From Meloidogyne chitwoodi (Eukaryota; Nematoda; Chromadorea; Rhabditida; Meloidogynidae), in assembly GCA_015183035.1 (NCBI GenBank), contig JACZZP010000014.1, positions 930,001 to 994,000 of the forward strand: a DNA stretch of 64,000 bases, in the 5' to 3' direction. Both the position numbers and the translations under genes were made by a program. This document shows, piece by piece, positions 48,648-60,925 of this stretch. The notes under the pieces were generated by a model. The model saw only the letters and a program-made list of their open reading frames with translations, ran no database searches and was not told the origin of the DNA. Positions within the stretch are counted from its first letter, which is position 1. Every line of letters begins with the position of its first letter.

Positions 48648-49081
48648 AAATCAATTGAAATGCTTCCGAAATTTAATAATTATTTAAAAATAAAAAGATA
48701 AACTTTTTTAAAATTATACTTCCATAATTTTCGAGGTATTCACTGAAAAGTTTAAAAATAACGTTTATACTGTAAATTTAATTATGATATCATTTATTAA
48801 TTTTTAAATTAAATTTTAATTAAATAATTATTTTAAAAAATTATCCTTGCATTCCATTTGGTATTTTCATGTTTTTAATCTTTTCCCGCCCACGTTTCGA
48901 TTTTCTTTTACGAACACATTTATTCCAAGCAATAAACATTTCCATTTTTTTAATTTTCTTATTTATAATATTTTACATATTTATTATAGCTACCATTTTC
49001 AAAATATTATTTTATTTTTACATTTAATATCTTTTATAATAGGTAATATTCGGTGACTCACTCTTTTGTTCATTACATGCT

Positions 49082-49261
49082 ATGCAACTACTTCTACTTC
49101 ATAACGGATCATCACCTAATAAATTCATCCCAAGTAATTCATCTAATAGCACTGGAAGTACATCAGGCAGTGCTATGAGCATTAACGAACAACCAATTAC
49201 AAAGTCTTTACGCAGTAGTTCTGCCGTGATACGTGCCAGATTCGAACCACAAGTGGATGGA
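49082..49261 (+). CDS. Probable upstream coding exon of the serine-rich gene (splicing unresolved)
   Basis: The open frame from ATG 49082 to the donor at 49262 codes for 60 residues of biased but protein-like sequence (SSNSTGSTSGSAMSINEQP, then SSSAVIRARFEPQVDG), with more balanced codon use than the surrounding A/T-rich DNA. It ends with a good GTAAAT donor in phase 0. However, the next exon, from 49522, is open only if entered with a phase-2 junction. It may therefore be an alternative first exon, or a further small exon is missing. Confidence 0.45.
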
Positions 49262-49525
49262 GTAAATCGATACAAACATTTTCATAGGCATGAATTAAAT
49301 AATTAATTAATAATCAAAATGCACTTTTACTTAAATATTTAAATAGAATACATATTATTTAATTTTATATTTATTTTGGATTGTTTTGAAGGTATTCATT
49401 ATCACTATAATAGTCATTAATATATACATACATACATAAATATGTATTCCCTTTCTTCCTCATAAACATATTTACATATATTCAATCCTTTAAATAAATA
49501 CATTCATTTCTCGCCAATTAGGCCA

Positions 49526-51313
49526 ATGCTTCCTTCACCCTCTGGTTACCACAACCACCAACATCATCATCACCTTCAACTATATTATGACGGGAGAGAG
49601 GACTATTATGAGAACGATGGACAAAGCATTGACAAAACATCTCCACGTCGAAGACGTTCTACGTCAAAACTTATTTCCAAAATTCCTATGGCTACTACAT
49701 TAACAAATGAAATGGCTGCAATTTTACCATCAATTAAAGTAAGAAAATGAAAATATTTTTTAAAATAAATTTGTAATATTTTTTTTGAAATTTATTTGAG
49801 CAAACCATTGGTGCCTTTATGCATTACAATGGAAATTAAATAAAATTTTAAAAGAAAAAAAAGAAAATTACACAGCTCAATAAACTAAATTATCTCTCAA
49901 ACGACGTATTTTTAATTCATTAATTTAGTTCAAAAATTCCAATTATCAGTCCAATTCAATCTTCAATTGAAATATTTGAGAGAAATAGTAATTGTTGTGT
50001 ATAGAATTTTAGAGAATTCTCTTCAAAATTATTTATAAATTTTTACTTATTTTTAGGCAATAAAAATTAACGAAAAATGCAATAAAAGAAGACAAAGTCA
50101 AGATAGAGCTAAATCTTCCAACGGTTTAGAAACAACAGGCGGAGAAGGTTTATTACCACCTATTTCCACAGCTGAACGCCGTAGTAGTTCATTTGCAGCT
50201 CTTCCAGTTATTGATAATGGAACAAAATATAAATCTAATGAAAAACTGAGAAGAGAAACATTAAAAGGGGAAAAAAGTGCCGAAAATATAAGAGAAAAAT
50301 TTGGAGAAGAAAATACAAATACAGCATTAGATGAAGTGACAACGGTTAAAGTTCGTCGCCGAATAATCATCAGCGATTGTAAGACTTTTTTGAAATTTTA
50401 AAAACATAAACATTTTTTAGCACAACAGAAAAAACCCATTTCCAACAAAAATACTTCATTGGACTCTTCTTCTAGTGGACTGGCAGGTGTTCCTCAATCA
50501 AAACCAAATAACAAGAGAAAACATATTAGAAAGGTCAAAAAGTTAATTAGAGAATCAGTTGGGACTCAAACAGAAGGAGAAAAGGTTTTTTGACTGTCAT
50601 CAATGTTTGTAAATTTTGAATATATGAATAGGTTGGACTGCAACTGATCGAGAAATCCCAAATAGACGAAACAGAAAAGACAATAAAATCAGAACAGGAG
50701 GAAGAGTCAATAAAATTAGAGACACAAATACCTCAAACGAGCAAAACAACCATTTATGTGCCTAGAGCAACGCAAACTGATCAAAATTCATTATTTAATC
50801 AAGTGACCGGTGGTGGAACCACCAGTAACCGATCAAGCACAATTGGTCTGGACAAGGTATTATTTGAACAAATATTGAACAGACATAAATTTGACTATTT
50901 TTCTAATAAAGTTGACCAAATTATCATTGAATAATTAGGGAAAATCTAGTCCTAATGAAATTTTTATTAATTTTTCTCACATATGCAAAAATTTAATCTA
51001 GATGGAACAACGTATCCAACTTATGGCCATAATTGAATGTGCATTGGACGAAACTATTGACAAAGAATCTAGACTTAGAACTAATGAATTCATTGCTTCA
51101 ACTGCTCGAAAACAAGTATAATTTTAATGTCAAATATTTGAAGTTAAAAACTTATTTTATTATTAGGCTCAAATCTGGAAAGATGCAAAACAATTTGTTG
51201 CCTTGCACCTCCTTCCACAAAGTATCGAATTGGCAAATCAAAAAAGACAATTAAGTCGCGAAAGTTCTATTCGCTCGTATGAACGGGCCCTACGAAACAT
51301 ACAGTTACCCTAA
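49526..51313 (+). CDS. Basic, serine-rich intracellular protein, unknown
   Basis: Six exons (49526-49738, 50057-50378, 50421-50584, 50632-50856, 51002-51115, 51167-51313) join in phase to 394 aa. The start at 49526 lies four bases after an AG acceptor, which would suit a trans-spliced leader; an upstream exon at 49082 may also contribute. The protein has an H-rich start ([11 protein letters not shown]), an R-rich phospho-site-like patch ([12 protein letters not shown]), repeated TQTE/TQTD motifs ([18 protein letters not shown]; the TQT form resembles dynein light chain LC8 binding sites), and a helical C-terminus ([28 protein letters not shown]). No domain family is recognised. The LC8 suggestion is an inference from motif only. 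Confidence 0.68.
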
Positions 51314-52334
51314 TATGTATCTAAAATCAATATACTAAATCTTTCTGAAAAACAAATAAAAGAGAAGTGCCTTGTGAAATTAAAAAAAACAATAAAACGG
51401 ATTATATGAATACATAAAAATATAAATAAAGACAGAAATAAATATAAAAATGGCAATCCAGTTGTCAATCCATCACCAGTCGAGAAGAAAAGTCCCTGTT
51501 TGCAATTCTAGGGCCCTGTATATTTTTATAATTATTTTTGTTTGCTTAATTAATGACGGCACTTTTTTTCGATTAGGTGGCCCCTCCTGCGGACTTTTTT
51601 TGCGGACATATTATATATTATTATTCTTTATTTTTTAATTGATTTTTGCCTAAGGTATAAGGGTGTACATTACTTATTCACATAAATAAAAATCACGATT
51701 GACAATTTGTGAAATTAAATGGAATCACAGGTTCTACGTTGATGAAGCAGTTTAAGATCTATCAACCATTGTTTAAACTCTTCTTCTGGTAAGCTGATTT
51801 TGTTGTATAATTATAACAAAGCAAAACTTTTAAGAGTCTGAATCATTTTTATAAATAATCGATTAGTAAAAATATAAATAACTTGGTCAAAAATATTTAT
51901 GCATATTTTTTAGTCAATGTACACCCTTATTACCTTAGGCAAAAATCAATTAAAAAATAAAGAATAATAATATATAATATGTCCGCAAAAAAAGTCCGCA
52001 GGAGGGGCCACCTAATCCAAAAGAGTACCAATGACTAGGAATATAAAAAATGATGAATAAAAAATAAGGTTGTTAGCCTATTATTTTATTCAAATAAATC
52101 TGCCATAAAATCTCGTAGCAGATGTTTTGTAAAATTTTATATAATAAATTTTAATTTCTTTTTATGAGAAAAAACCTGCTTAATTAAATCATTATTTAGT
52201 CTAAAAATCTCAATTTTTAATTCTCTACTGTGATATATTTTAATTTACCATTATTTAAAAAAAAGACAAAAGGTTCATGCTTTAAAAGTTAAGCCAGTTT
52301 TCTCATTAAAACATTCTAACATAAGAGAGAAATA
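51314..52334. other. Intergenic region between convergent genes, holding a fold-back element
   Basis: Most of this stretch is the inverted-repeat element described at 51571-52017. The flanks are A/T-rich and contain the polyadenylation regions of both genes. No exon is seen. Confidence 0.55.
51571..52017. mobile_element. Fold-back element with about 100-bp near-perfect inverted arms
   Basis: Arms 51571-51671 and 51916-52017 are reverse complements with a single one-base length difference. They begin GATTAGGTGGCCCCTCCTGC and end near GGGTGTACATT, around a loop of about 245 bp. The near-perfect match suggests recent origin or homogenisation. No coding capacity and no clear target duplication; the superfamily is undetermined. 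Confidence 0.85.
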
Positions 52335-54286
52335 TTATAAAATTGTTACTTGTGCTTGTGCCAATGACTGGGGATGTTGCTGCTGATGTTGATGGCCTCG
52401 GTGATGACCCGAAACTGTTACTGGCAATTGTTGAAGGCCCGTCGCTATCGAATGATGTCCTTGATGATGATTGTTGTTCATAAGTATAGGAACATTGTGA
52501 ACTCCATGACTATGAATATGATGATTGAATTGTGGAGGACCGCCTGAGGGAACAGCTGTCGCTGTTGGATTTGAAGAGCCGCCAGTGGCTGCTGTTGTTA
52601 AGCCAATATTTGGTGGTGGTAAATGTTGTCGATTTTTTGCCAAACTGAATTGAGATAATTAAAGATATTTTAGTTTAAGGTTCCACGAGTTTTCTCACTC
52701 TTCGAACCTTCAAATTCTGGTAAAATTAATATTAATACTCGCCTTTTATTGTGGATATTTTGAGTATAGGTAATATAGTTTTGGACAAAAATTTTTTAGT
52801 TAAAGGCCTAATCCTATTAAAACCTTTGGGTTCATAGAAAGCTTACAAACATTAGCTGATTCCAGTCGAAAACATAGTCGTAGGTGAAGCCTTGTTGATT
52901 GAAAAGTTGTTTAAAAAGTTGGCGGAGATAATCATAGTCAGGTTCCTCTTCGAAAGACAGTCCTTTGCAATAATTTAAATATCGAGCAAAAGCATCTAAA
53001 AATTCAAAAAAATATAAAAACAGTTTTAATAAAGAAACCTGGAAAACCAGAGCAAAGTTCCTCCACCGGGGTTGACATTTTCTTTTCAGAAATTTTATCA
53101 TACTTTTGTTTCTTCGTTGCAGCTTTAAGGCCTTGCCAGGGAAGTGTTCCCCTATTGAAATACATTAGAACATAGCCAAGAGATTCAACATCATCTCTCC
53201 TACTTTGCTCTTAAAAAAACAATTAAGAAAAATATAAAAATTAATTTAAACAAACCTACTCCCAAATGTGTATTTATAGAAGCATATCGAGCTGTACCCG
53301 TAAGATTTTTATGATCACGATATGGAATGTGCTGCTTTGTTCTGTGATCGCGATATCGCTTAGCAAGACCAAAGTCAATAATCTAGTTTAAAAAATTGTA
53401 ATTCAGAAATATCTTAAACAAACATAGACAAGATTGCCACGCTTCCCAAGGCCCATTAGAAAATTGTCTAAAAGTTAAATGTTGAGATTTTGATAAAAGA
53501 ATGTGTCAATGTTTAAAAAAAATAATTTTGAGTCACTTATTGACAATAAAATAATTAAATATAACAAATATACCGGGTTTTATGTCTCTGTGAATAAAAT
53601 CCTTTGTGTGGATATAACTGATCCTTGAAAGCTATAAATAATACAAATTTTTAGAATATTGAGTCATCTAAATATGTAAATCGATCATTTTAGAGTATCC
53701 ATTGAAACTAGCTTTATTGAGACTAGCAGTAAAATATCAAAAGTAGAATTTTAATAAACTCACGAGTTAAAAATATGAAGCCCAATATTACATAAAACAC
53801 TAATTTCCTATTCATTTTTCTAATTTTTCCATTTAAAATTTATAAATAATCTAGAACTCAATTCTTTATAAATAAAGATCGATTTTTTATTTTTAAAATA
53901 GAATACCATTTGATCTGCAAGAAGCAAAACTGTTTTTAAAGAAAATTTTCGTGAGCAAAAGTTGAACAAATCTTCTAAAGAAGGGCCAAGCAATTCCATT
54001 ACCATTACATTATATTCTCCCTCAAAACCACACCACCGAACTTGAGGAACTCCAATACCACCAGACATTAATTTATAAAGTTTTGCTTCAATGTGGAGTT
54101 GTGGATGTTTTGTTTTTACACATTCCAATTTTATTGCAACTTCTTCATGCGTTGCTATGTTTTCACCTAAATAAATATCGCCGAAGGAGCCGCTACCAAT
54201 TTTTCTACCTAAATAATTTTTTAATAAAATTTCAAAAAATATATAATTTTACCAAGACGGAAACGGCCCCCAACCCTTAAGTCCAT
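52335..54286 (-). CDS. kin-20: Casein kinase 1, delta/epsilon type (KIN-20/Doubletime-like)
   Basis: Eight exons (54286-54253, 54208-53907, 53631-53574, 53467-53424, 53382-53256, 53209-53039, 52995-52851, 52644-52335) give 396 aa. Serine/threonine kinase motifs are in order: [12 protein letters not shown] (glycine loop), VAIKLE (lysine), HRDIKPDN (catalytic loop), [12 protein letters not shown] (DFG), [13 protein letters not shown] and [18 protein letters not shown]. The CK1 delta/epsilon type is favoured over alpha by [17 protein letters not shown], the start [12 protein letters not shown], and [14 protein letters not shown]. Such kinases regulate circadian/heterochronic timing and Wnt signalling in nucleus and cytosol. 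The tail after the kinase domain is H/Q/G-rich and short. The start methionine lies 16 bases after a TTACAG acceptor, so a 5' exon or trans-splice leader is likely. Confidence 0.93.
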
Positions 54287-57200
54287 TAAAGGTACAAAGT
54301 GACTGTAAGAATTTGATTATTAACTCAGCCGGATTAAAAAAATAATAGAAAGTCGAAACTTGAACCAGTCAAGCTAAAATGAGTCTAAGTTTTATTTAAT
54401 AAAACAAAATGACAAAAAAAGTTTTAATTAGCAAATTTAAATAAAATCTCAAATATTAAAGGTAATTTATTGGACATATTTTTAAGCATATGTATATTTA
54501 TGTACATATTTACATAGTTAATTTATAGATGTTATTGATATTATTTGATTGTATAAAATTTTTTAAATTATATGCACATAATTTACAAATTAGGACATTA
54601 ATAATTACCTAGATAGATATATGAACACAAAGAACGAAACAGACCAAACTAGATTTTTGTTAAAAGATTAACAAATAAATCAATTTTGAAAGATTATTAT
54701 TTTACAAAAATATTTTTTTTATTAAGAATACTTATAAAAATAATTAAAAAGAGAACATTACTAGTCATCATTTGTATTTATTTATGTACATTAATGTACT
54801 TAATTTGTGCATGCATTATTTAAAATAATATGGAATGTGGCGGATTTGACGTTAAATATTTTAAAGGAAAAATAATTTGGATTTTTAACTAAGTTTATTT
54901 TTTAACATTAAAGGATACAAAATTTTTAAAACTAATTTTGAAAAATCACTAAATAAAGCTAGTAATAATAATTAATAACATTTTAGTATATGTAGGTATG
55001 TACTTACTTTTATTTTTTGTCTTTGCTGTTACATACTAACTTATTTATAAAAAAAATTTTATTTAAAATCAATGAGAAAAATTATATTAAAATAAAAATA
55101 TAATATGTATGTACGTAAGATCAATAATATTTTATTGATTTAATATTAGTTTATCAGTAATTCCAAAAAAATAATTTTTGAGTACATTTTTTACAAAGTG
55201 ACGTGGCTAGTCTCACAAATGTTGCGAATTTGATCCTTTTCTTTCTCAATCGGTTGAATGGAAATAAATAAGGACAAATGTGAACAATCCCCGAAAATAA
55301 ATGTATCACGACCAATGATGAGGATAAATGTACCACCCTATCTTTAAGAATATATTAACCATTTTGATCTGACTTACTAAAAGAGTCAAAAATCCCCAAC
55401 TTTTTCAACATTTCTCGAAGTGGTTGTTGTTTTATTGAAGACAATAATATATAAAGGGAGCTATATTGGATGTTTGAATAGGAAAAAAAGGGGTTTACTA
55501 TTTGGGAGAAGCAATTGCTCGTTCTACAGCGTTTCCTCTTTCTCCTCTTCAATATCTCCTCAACCACAGGAAAGAGTATCCCCCAAAATATTTTCCTTCT
55601 TCCAACTGCGTGTCCGCGACCATCACCAACATCACGACCAGACAGGACTGGTGCTCGCTATCTGCGTGCCGCCGGTCGATGCCTGCGACATGCCCGGCCT
55701 GCAGTTGCCTTTCTCCAATGACTTCTCGCCACCGGAGAGCCAACCACTAACCAACCACCTATCCACTTTTAGTATCGAGAAAATACTACCACTACTATAT
55801 ACATATAAGTAAGAAAATGGGCATTCTAGCAGAGAAAAACTATGGAATTGAGTAGAGTGGAAGAAATTAGATAGAGTTCTTGAATTACTCTGCTTTTTTT
55901 TTTTTTAAAAAAAAAGAACGATTCTTGAAAGGCAGTGCTGGGAATGAATTATATATTTGAGGAGAAAAAGAGGAATTAGTAAAATAATTGTACCGACCAT
56001 CTTAAGCACCCAAAAATGAATAAATAGTATATATTTAGATATATTTATCGCAATTGTATCGCTTTGTGGTCAGTGAGGCCAAAGCAGAATTGGGACAATT
56101 AATACTTTTATTTATTGATGCATGGTCATGTCAACGAATAAAATTTTAAAAAAAGTATGAGAAAAAGGTAAAAATAAATTTTTAATTTACTTGTCAATTA
56201 AATAAGTTTGCCAGAAATGTTTTTAATATACTTAAAGTCAATCAAATAATTGATGGTGTAGAAGGCAATACATAGATAGATAGATTACATAGTCTTTATT
56301 TTTGACGAAAAGTCGTACCATCATATTTTTATGTTAGGTATGGATAAACGAGAAATTTAAAAAATATATGTATGAAAGAAAAATAATATTTAAAAAAATA
56401 TACCTAATTAAGAATTGAGGAAAAAGGTCATTTTGAAAATAAATAAATTTTTGAAGTAATTTATCAAAGTTTTAGTACATAAACAAACAAAAAATATATA
56501 ATTTTGTTTTAAATAATAAATATTTTAAAAATAATATAAAAATTAATAAATGAGTTAACAATAAAAATATATTAAGAGAATAATATAATATACCTACTCT
56601 TTTATTATTTCTTAAATAAGACAGACAACAATAAATAAACAACAAATAATCTAAATCAAAAAATTCTGTTTGAAGCATTAAAATTGGAAATAGTTTTTTT
56701 AAATAGTGAATTATGAATATATTTTATATACTAATATGTACTAGCTAATTATTTTTTAAAATATAAATGTGCGATTATTTTAAATAAATATTTAAAATAA
56801 TAAATTTTATTTAAAAAATGCCAAAAACAGGAAATAGAGGTATAGAAATAATTTAATTATTCTAAAGATTGTTTTTATTATTTTAGCCTGCTCTCATTGT
56901 TTTGAGACGTTTTTGATAATTTTTTTAAAGTTTTTGTATATTTATTAGATCAGAATGTAAAAAAGCGTCAGACAGGCGGGAGACAATCTTTTATGCAAAG
57001 AATAAGAAAATAAAGGTGTAGAAAATAAAAATATATAAATAAATAAAAAAACTGGTAGAATAGACCGGATCGGCTGGCGTCGCCTTCTCTTCCTTTTTTT
57101 ACTTCATACTTTTCGCGCAACCAGTTCAGCATTATCAAAAAATGGTGTAAGCATATAAACACAGCCAACCGATCAAAAGACAAATCCTACTACTAAATAA

Positions 57201-58251
57201 AGGTAATTCAATGAACAAAAAAATAAATAAAATAATATATATTATGTAAATTATTAAAACAAAACAAGAAATAAATAATAATTAAAAATATAATTAAAAT
57301 AATTATTAAGTCAAGAGTTTATTTTTTAATTTGAATCTGTAAGAATTGTATAATATCACCAAATAAATAATTAACGGAACATCAATTACAGACTTTGAAT
57401 AATAAAATATTGATCAATTAGAGTTATCTTAATTTTAAATTTTTGTAACAATATTTTTTCTAGAACAAAAATAAATTAAAAAAATTATTAATTTATTTTT
57501 AAAAATACATAAATATGTAAAATATACAAATTTTCATTAAATTTATTTTATTTTAGTGATGCCATTATTTTTATTATATAAATAGAGGAATGGATTTTAG
57601 TAGTTATTATTGCGCATGCAAACTCTGTCTGCGCGGATGTCTGGTCTTTGGTCTGGACCCTTCCTCCGATCTCTATAAAAATAATATTACTCAAACATCT
57701 GCTCACGCCTTCTTTAAAAAAATAAAATAACGATTAATTTGTTTTCCGCATCTGTTAAAAAGCTGTGACGTAAAAAATATTTTTATAAAGGAACAATAAA
57801 AAATTTGGCGTAAAAAATAATATTTTATTTAAAGTAAATTATTTTGCTATTTTTTAAGTAAAACTTAAATTTAAAATAAAAAATAGGTACCTATATATTT
57901 TTTAAATTTATTTTATGCTCAGTTTAATTTTATTTTATTATACATATATGTATACATATTTTAAAATTTTTATCGAATATCCAACAATAAATCCTTTTTT
58001 CTAATGGAAAATTTATATTTATTTTTTTTCTTATTTAAAAATATTTTATTAAATTCTTACTTTTTCCTTTAGTAAATTTAAAAACAGACTTGGCATATTT
58101 AAATATAATATATTTTGCATAATTTATTGGTAATTTTAAAAAAAAAGAGAATAAAGTTTTTTATTCAAAATCTACTAAAAATTATTTTTTTCCCATTAGA
58201 TATTTTATTTAAATTTTTTTATAAAATATTTATAAATATATTTATTATAAA
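54287..58251. other. Non-coding region between divergent kinase and claudin-like genes
   Basis: Nearly 4 kb without a reliable exon. Two GC-rich islands stand out, at 55590-55760 and 57610-57715. They could be promoters or 5' exons of the divergent genes. Several open frames cross the first island in three forward frames at once, so none is taken as coding. A third moderately GC-rich spot is at 57060-57130. Confidence 0.5.
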
Positions 58252-59994
58252 ATGCCTCCATTGCCAGTTGTTCCACATCAACTAACAAAAATTCGTTCAG
58301 AAAATCGTGTTAGATTAGTTCGTTTTGCTTTTATGTTTTCATTTTGTGCTTTATTCTCCAATATAATTAGTAATTAATTAAATATTTTTTAAATAAATAC
58401 TTAATACTTTAAAATATAAATTATATAAAATTGAGATAATTAACTAGATAAGAATCTTAGATAAAATAAATAAAATATCAAAAAGGTAAGGCCAAGTAAA
58501 ACAGCAAAAGAGGAAATATTTAAAATTAAAAAATTAAAATAAAATAAAAAAAAGGTGCTGGCACAAACAATTGGTTAAATACTAGCGAATTACTTAAATA
58601 TTTTGTTATGCCAAATCGAACAGCTGCTGAGAGTGAAGAACAAAATCCACCAGCATATTTTAAGGCAAAAATTATTTTATAAATATTTTTAAAAATTTAA
58701 CTTCAGAATGCAACATTAGGGCCATGGCTTTTCTGTTATTCTGACCGTAATTCTCTTTTAATTTTTACAAAATATCTGAATTTTTTTATTAAATTTCATT
58801 ATTTCTCAGCACTTACTCCTTTCCATTGTACAAAAATTGATGTTTTCGCCCTTGACGATCCTTCAGATGTTACTACCGCCGTTGAATGTTTATTTTTAAA
58901 TTAAAGTAGATAGGGGAATATATAACTATTTTATTTTCTTTAATGCCTAAATCCTCTTTAGGAGAGATATCTGACTTGTTATCTAACAAAATAAATCCTC
59001 ATAATTTATGGGAATTTATAATTATTCACTTTTTGTTATTCAATACAACAATTTTCTAAAATTAATTAAACGTAGCTCATTTTTAGTATCTGTCCGTCGA
59101 TGTGCACCTTTCATCATTGCCGGTTGCTGTATGGATTCATTGGGCATGTTAAGTGTATAGTTTTTAAAAAAAATTAAATATATCATTTCTCATTGTTAGG
59201 TTTATATTTGTCTTGCTCGCCGAAGACCCTACCGAACATTACTTTTTGCTACAGTAACTAACATTTTCACCGGTTATTAGTTTTTAATTTTTTAAAATTT
59301 TTAATCACCAGGATTAGTCAATTTTACTTGTATAATTGTTTATATCACCTCAGTCTCAAAGGAAGTTGGCAATAAAATCTATAAAGCCTCAAGAATTGAT
59401 GATTCTCTCTTCCATTATTCTTATGGATTCTCATTCATTTTGCTAAAAGTATAAAAAATAGAGACTTTAATAGTATAATAAATTTAAGATAAGCTTTTTA
59501 TGCACGGAATTAACTGCTCTTTTTTGCGTAGTTGTTTTTATGGCTAAAAGAGATGAACGAACATACAATTCCTACAAGATTCGTTCAATGCTAAGTCAAT
59601 TATATACGACAAACAACATAAATAACCAAACTTCGTCATCCATCTGTTCTCTTCCTTTTGATCAGATTTTAATGGAAAATGAACTTTACTTTAGGCACAC
59701 AAGAGCAAATACACTAAGAAAGTATGTATTTTTAATAAAATGCAATAAAAGCTAATTATAAAAAGGAAATCAATCTGTTCGCAAGAATTTACACAACAAC
59801 CCTTAAAACTCGTTTCAGCGTGTTCGACTAAATTGAGAGTACCTACAGACTGCGATTACCTATCAAAACAACCAACGGCATCCAACAACCTTCTCATTAT
59901 AGATTGTCCATCAAGCGAAATAACCCCTAATCGCTATTGTAACGAAGTCATACATGATACCATAGGGCATATAAATGCAATCTCCAGCAAATGA
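58252..59994 (+). CDS. Four-transmembrane claudin/stargazin (TARP)-like protein
   Basis: Nine exons (58252-58369, 58555-58664, 58707-58746, 58810-58887, 59087-59154, 59200-59272, 59312-59448, 59489-59721, 59766-59994) give 361 aa. TM1 is in RFAFMFSFCALFSNII. The first extracellular loop has the claudin-superfamily signature: a W early (TNNWLN), then LGPWLFC and a second cysteine (FHC). TM2 is PFIIAGCCMDSLGMLSVYIC, TM3 TNIFTGLVNFTCIIVYITS, TM4 FSFILLKLSFLCTELTALFC. A cytosolic tail of about 120 residues follows. This layout is shared by claudins, NSY-4-type channel gamma subunits and stargazin/TARPs; nematode STG proteins assist glutamate receptors. Which subfamily applies is uncertain. Intron 2 starts with GC (58665-58666). 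Confidence 0.75.
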
Positions 59995-60099
59995 TAAATG
60001 TTTTAATTTGTCTTAAAAATACATGTATTTATTATCGCCAAATTTTTGAGAATCTCTTACAACTTAACAAATATAAACCTTCTTATAACATTAAATCAT

Positions 60100-60355
60100 T
60101 CAGTGTAACGTATCTCCTTTTGTGATTGCAGCCTCTAGAAATTCTACCTTCCGCTCCAGCGATGTAATAGAATCATTTAAAGCAGCCAATTTACTTTTAC
60201 AGCTCAATTCGAAATGTGAAATAAATTCAGCTATCTGTCTAACATTATCGATAAGCTGTTCAAAAACAAAATTTTAAATGAATAAATAGATAAATTACCG
60301 AATATTCCAATTCCCTATTGTCCCAGTCTTCCTTGAGTTGGCGTTGAACGTTCAT
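60100..60355 (-). CDS. brk-1: WAVE/SCAR complex subunit BRK1 (HSPC300)
   Basis: Two exons (60355-60299, 60255-60100) give 70 aa, the usual size of BRK1. The sequence follows the family throughout: DWDNRELEYS, then IAEFISHFELSCKSKLAALN, ITSLERKVEFLEA and the closing TKGDTL. It is one long amphipathic helix that forms the trimeric coiled coil of the WAVE regulatory complex with WAVE and Abi, activating Arp2/3 actin nucleation. It is convergent with the claudin-like gene (about 105 bp between stops). It lies 570 bp downstream of the NT5C2-like gene on the same strand. Confidence 0.95.
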
Positions 60356-60925
60356 AATAGAGATAAATTAATTAGAGTAAAAATATATACATAAAAGGGT
60401 AAAAAGATATTTAAAAAATGATTTTAACAACTAGATTGGTTAAAACATTTATAATATTAAAATAATAATTATTTACTAAGTTTATTCTACATATTACTCA
60501 TAATTAAATATAATTATACTAGCAAACAATCAAAATACATAAAATTGCACATTATTTTAACTTAACAATAATAATATTGTTTTAGAGAAAAACTTTTTAC
60601 TAAAAAACAAATATTTTAAGACATACCATTAAGGACCATAATTACCTAGTTAGTTCTAAATTTCCATATATAATACAAAAAATATAAAAATTCATAGAAA
60701 TACGAATATTAAATGTGCTTATTTTATATTTCAAAAATAAACTAGCCACAATTTAACTAGATAATATGTGTAAAAGTATGTCTAAAGGATAAGAACTTAT
60801 AAATATTTATATAATTATATGGCAAGCGGCCAAATTCCATAATTTGGCTAAATAAACAAAAGCACCAGAGTGAAAGCAAAACCCGAAATCACAATTTGTG
60901 GTCAAATAAATGAGAATAATAATTT
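60356..60925. other. Intergenic gap between NT5C2-like gene and BRK1
   Basis: About 570 bp, A/T-rich, both neighbours on the minus strand. No exon or element is seen. It contains the BRK1 promoter or, if the two are co-transcribed, an intercistronic region. Confidence 0.5.

Larger units (their letters stand above)
43825..49081. other. Long non-coding stretch upstream of dim-1 and of the 49-kb gene
   Basis: More than 5 kb without a recognisable exon. It contains two related palindromic elements (46086-46331, 48462-48647). A slightly GC-richer patch is at 44820-44930, another at 46985-47120. The left end presumably holds the dim-1 promoter and possibly 5' exons of a longer isoform, which I cannot identify. 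Confidence 0.5.

Noticed and set aside
48847..49056. F/H/I-rich open frame just before the 49-kb gene
   Set aside because: Composition of chance A/T frames; no in-phase junction to the downstream exons.
51450..51638. 62-residue open frame
   Set aside because: Overlaps the left arm of the fold-back element.
52335..54286. Casein kinase 1 alpha (kin-19) assignment
   Set aside because: The [21 protein letters not shown] and [12 protein letters not shown] segments fit the delta/epsilon class better than alpha.
55420..55812. Open frames across the GC-rich island
   Set aside because: Several frames on both strands are open at once, with no motif or splice evidence; kept as a compositional anomaly only.
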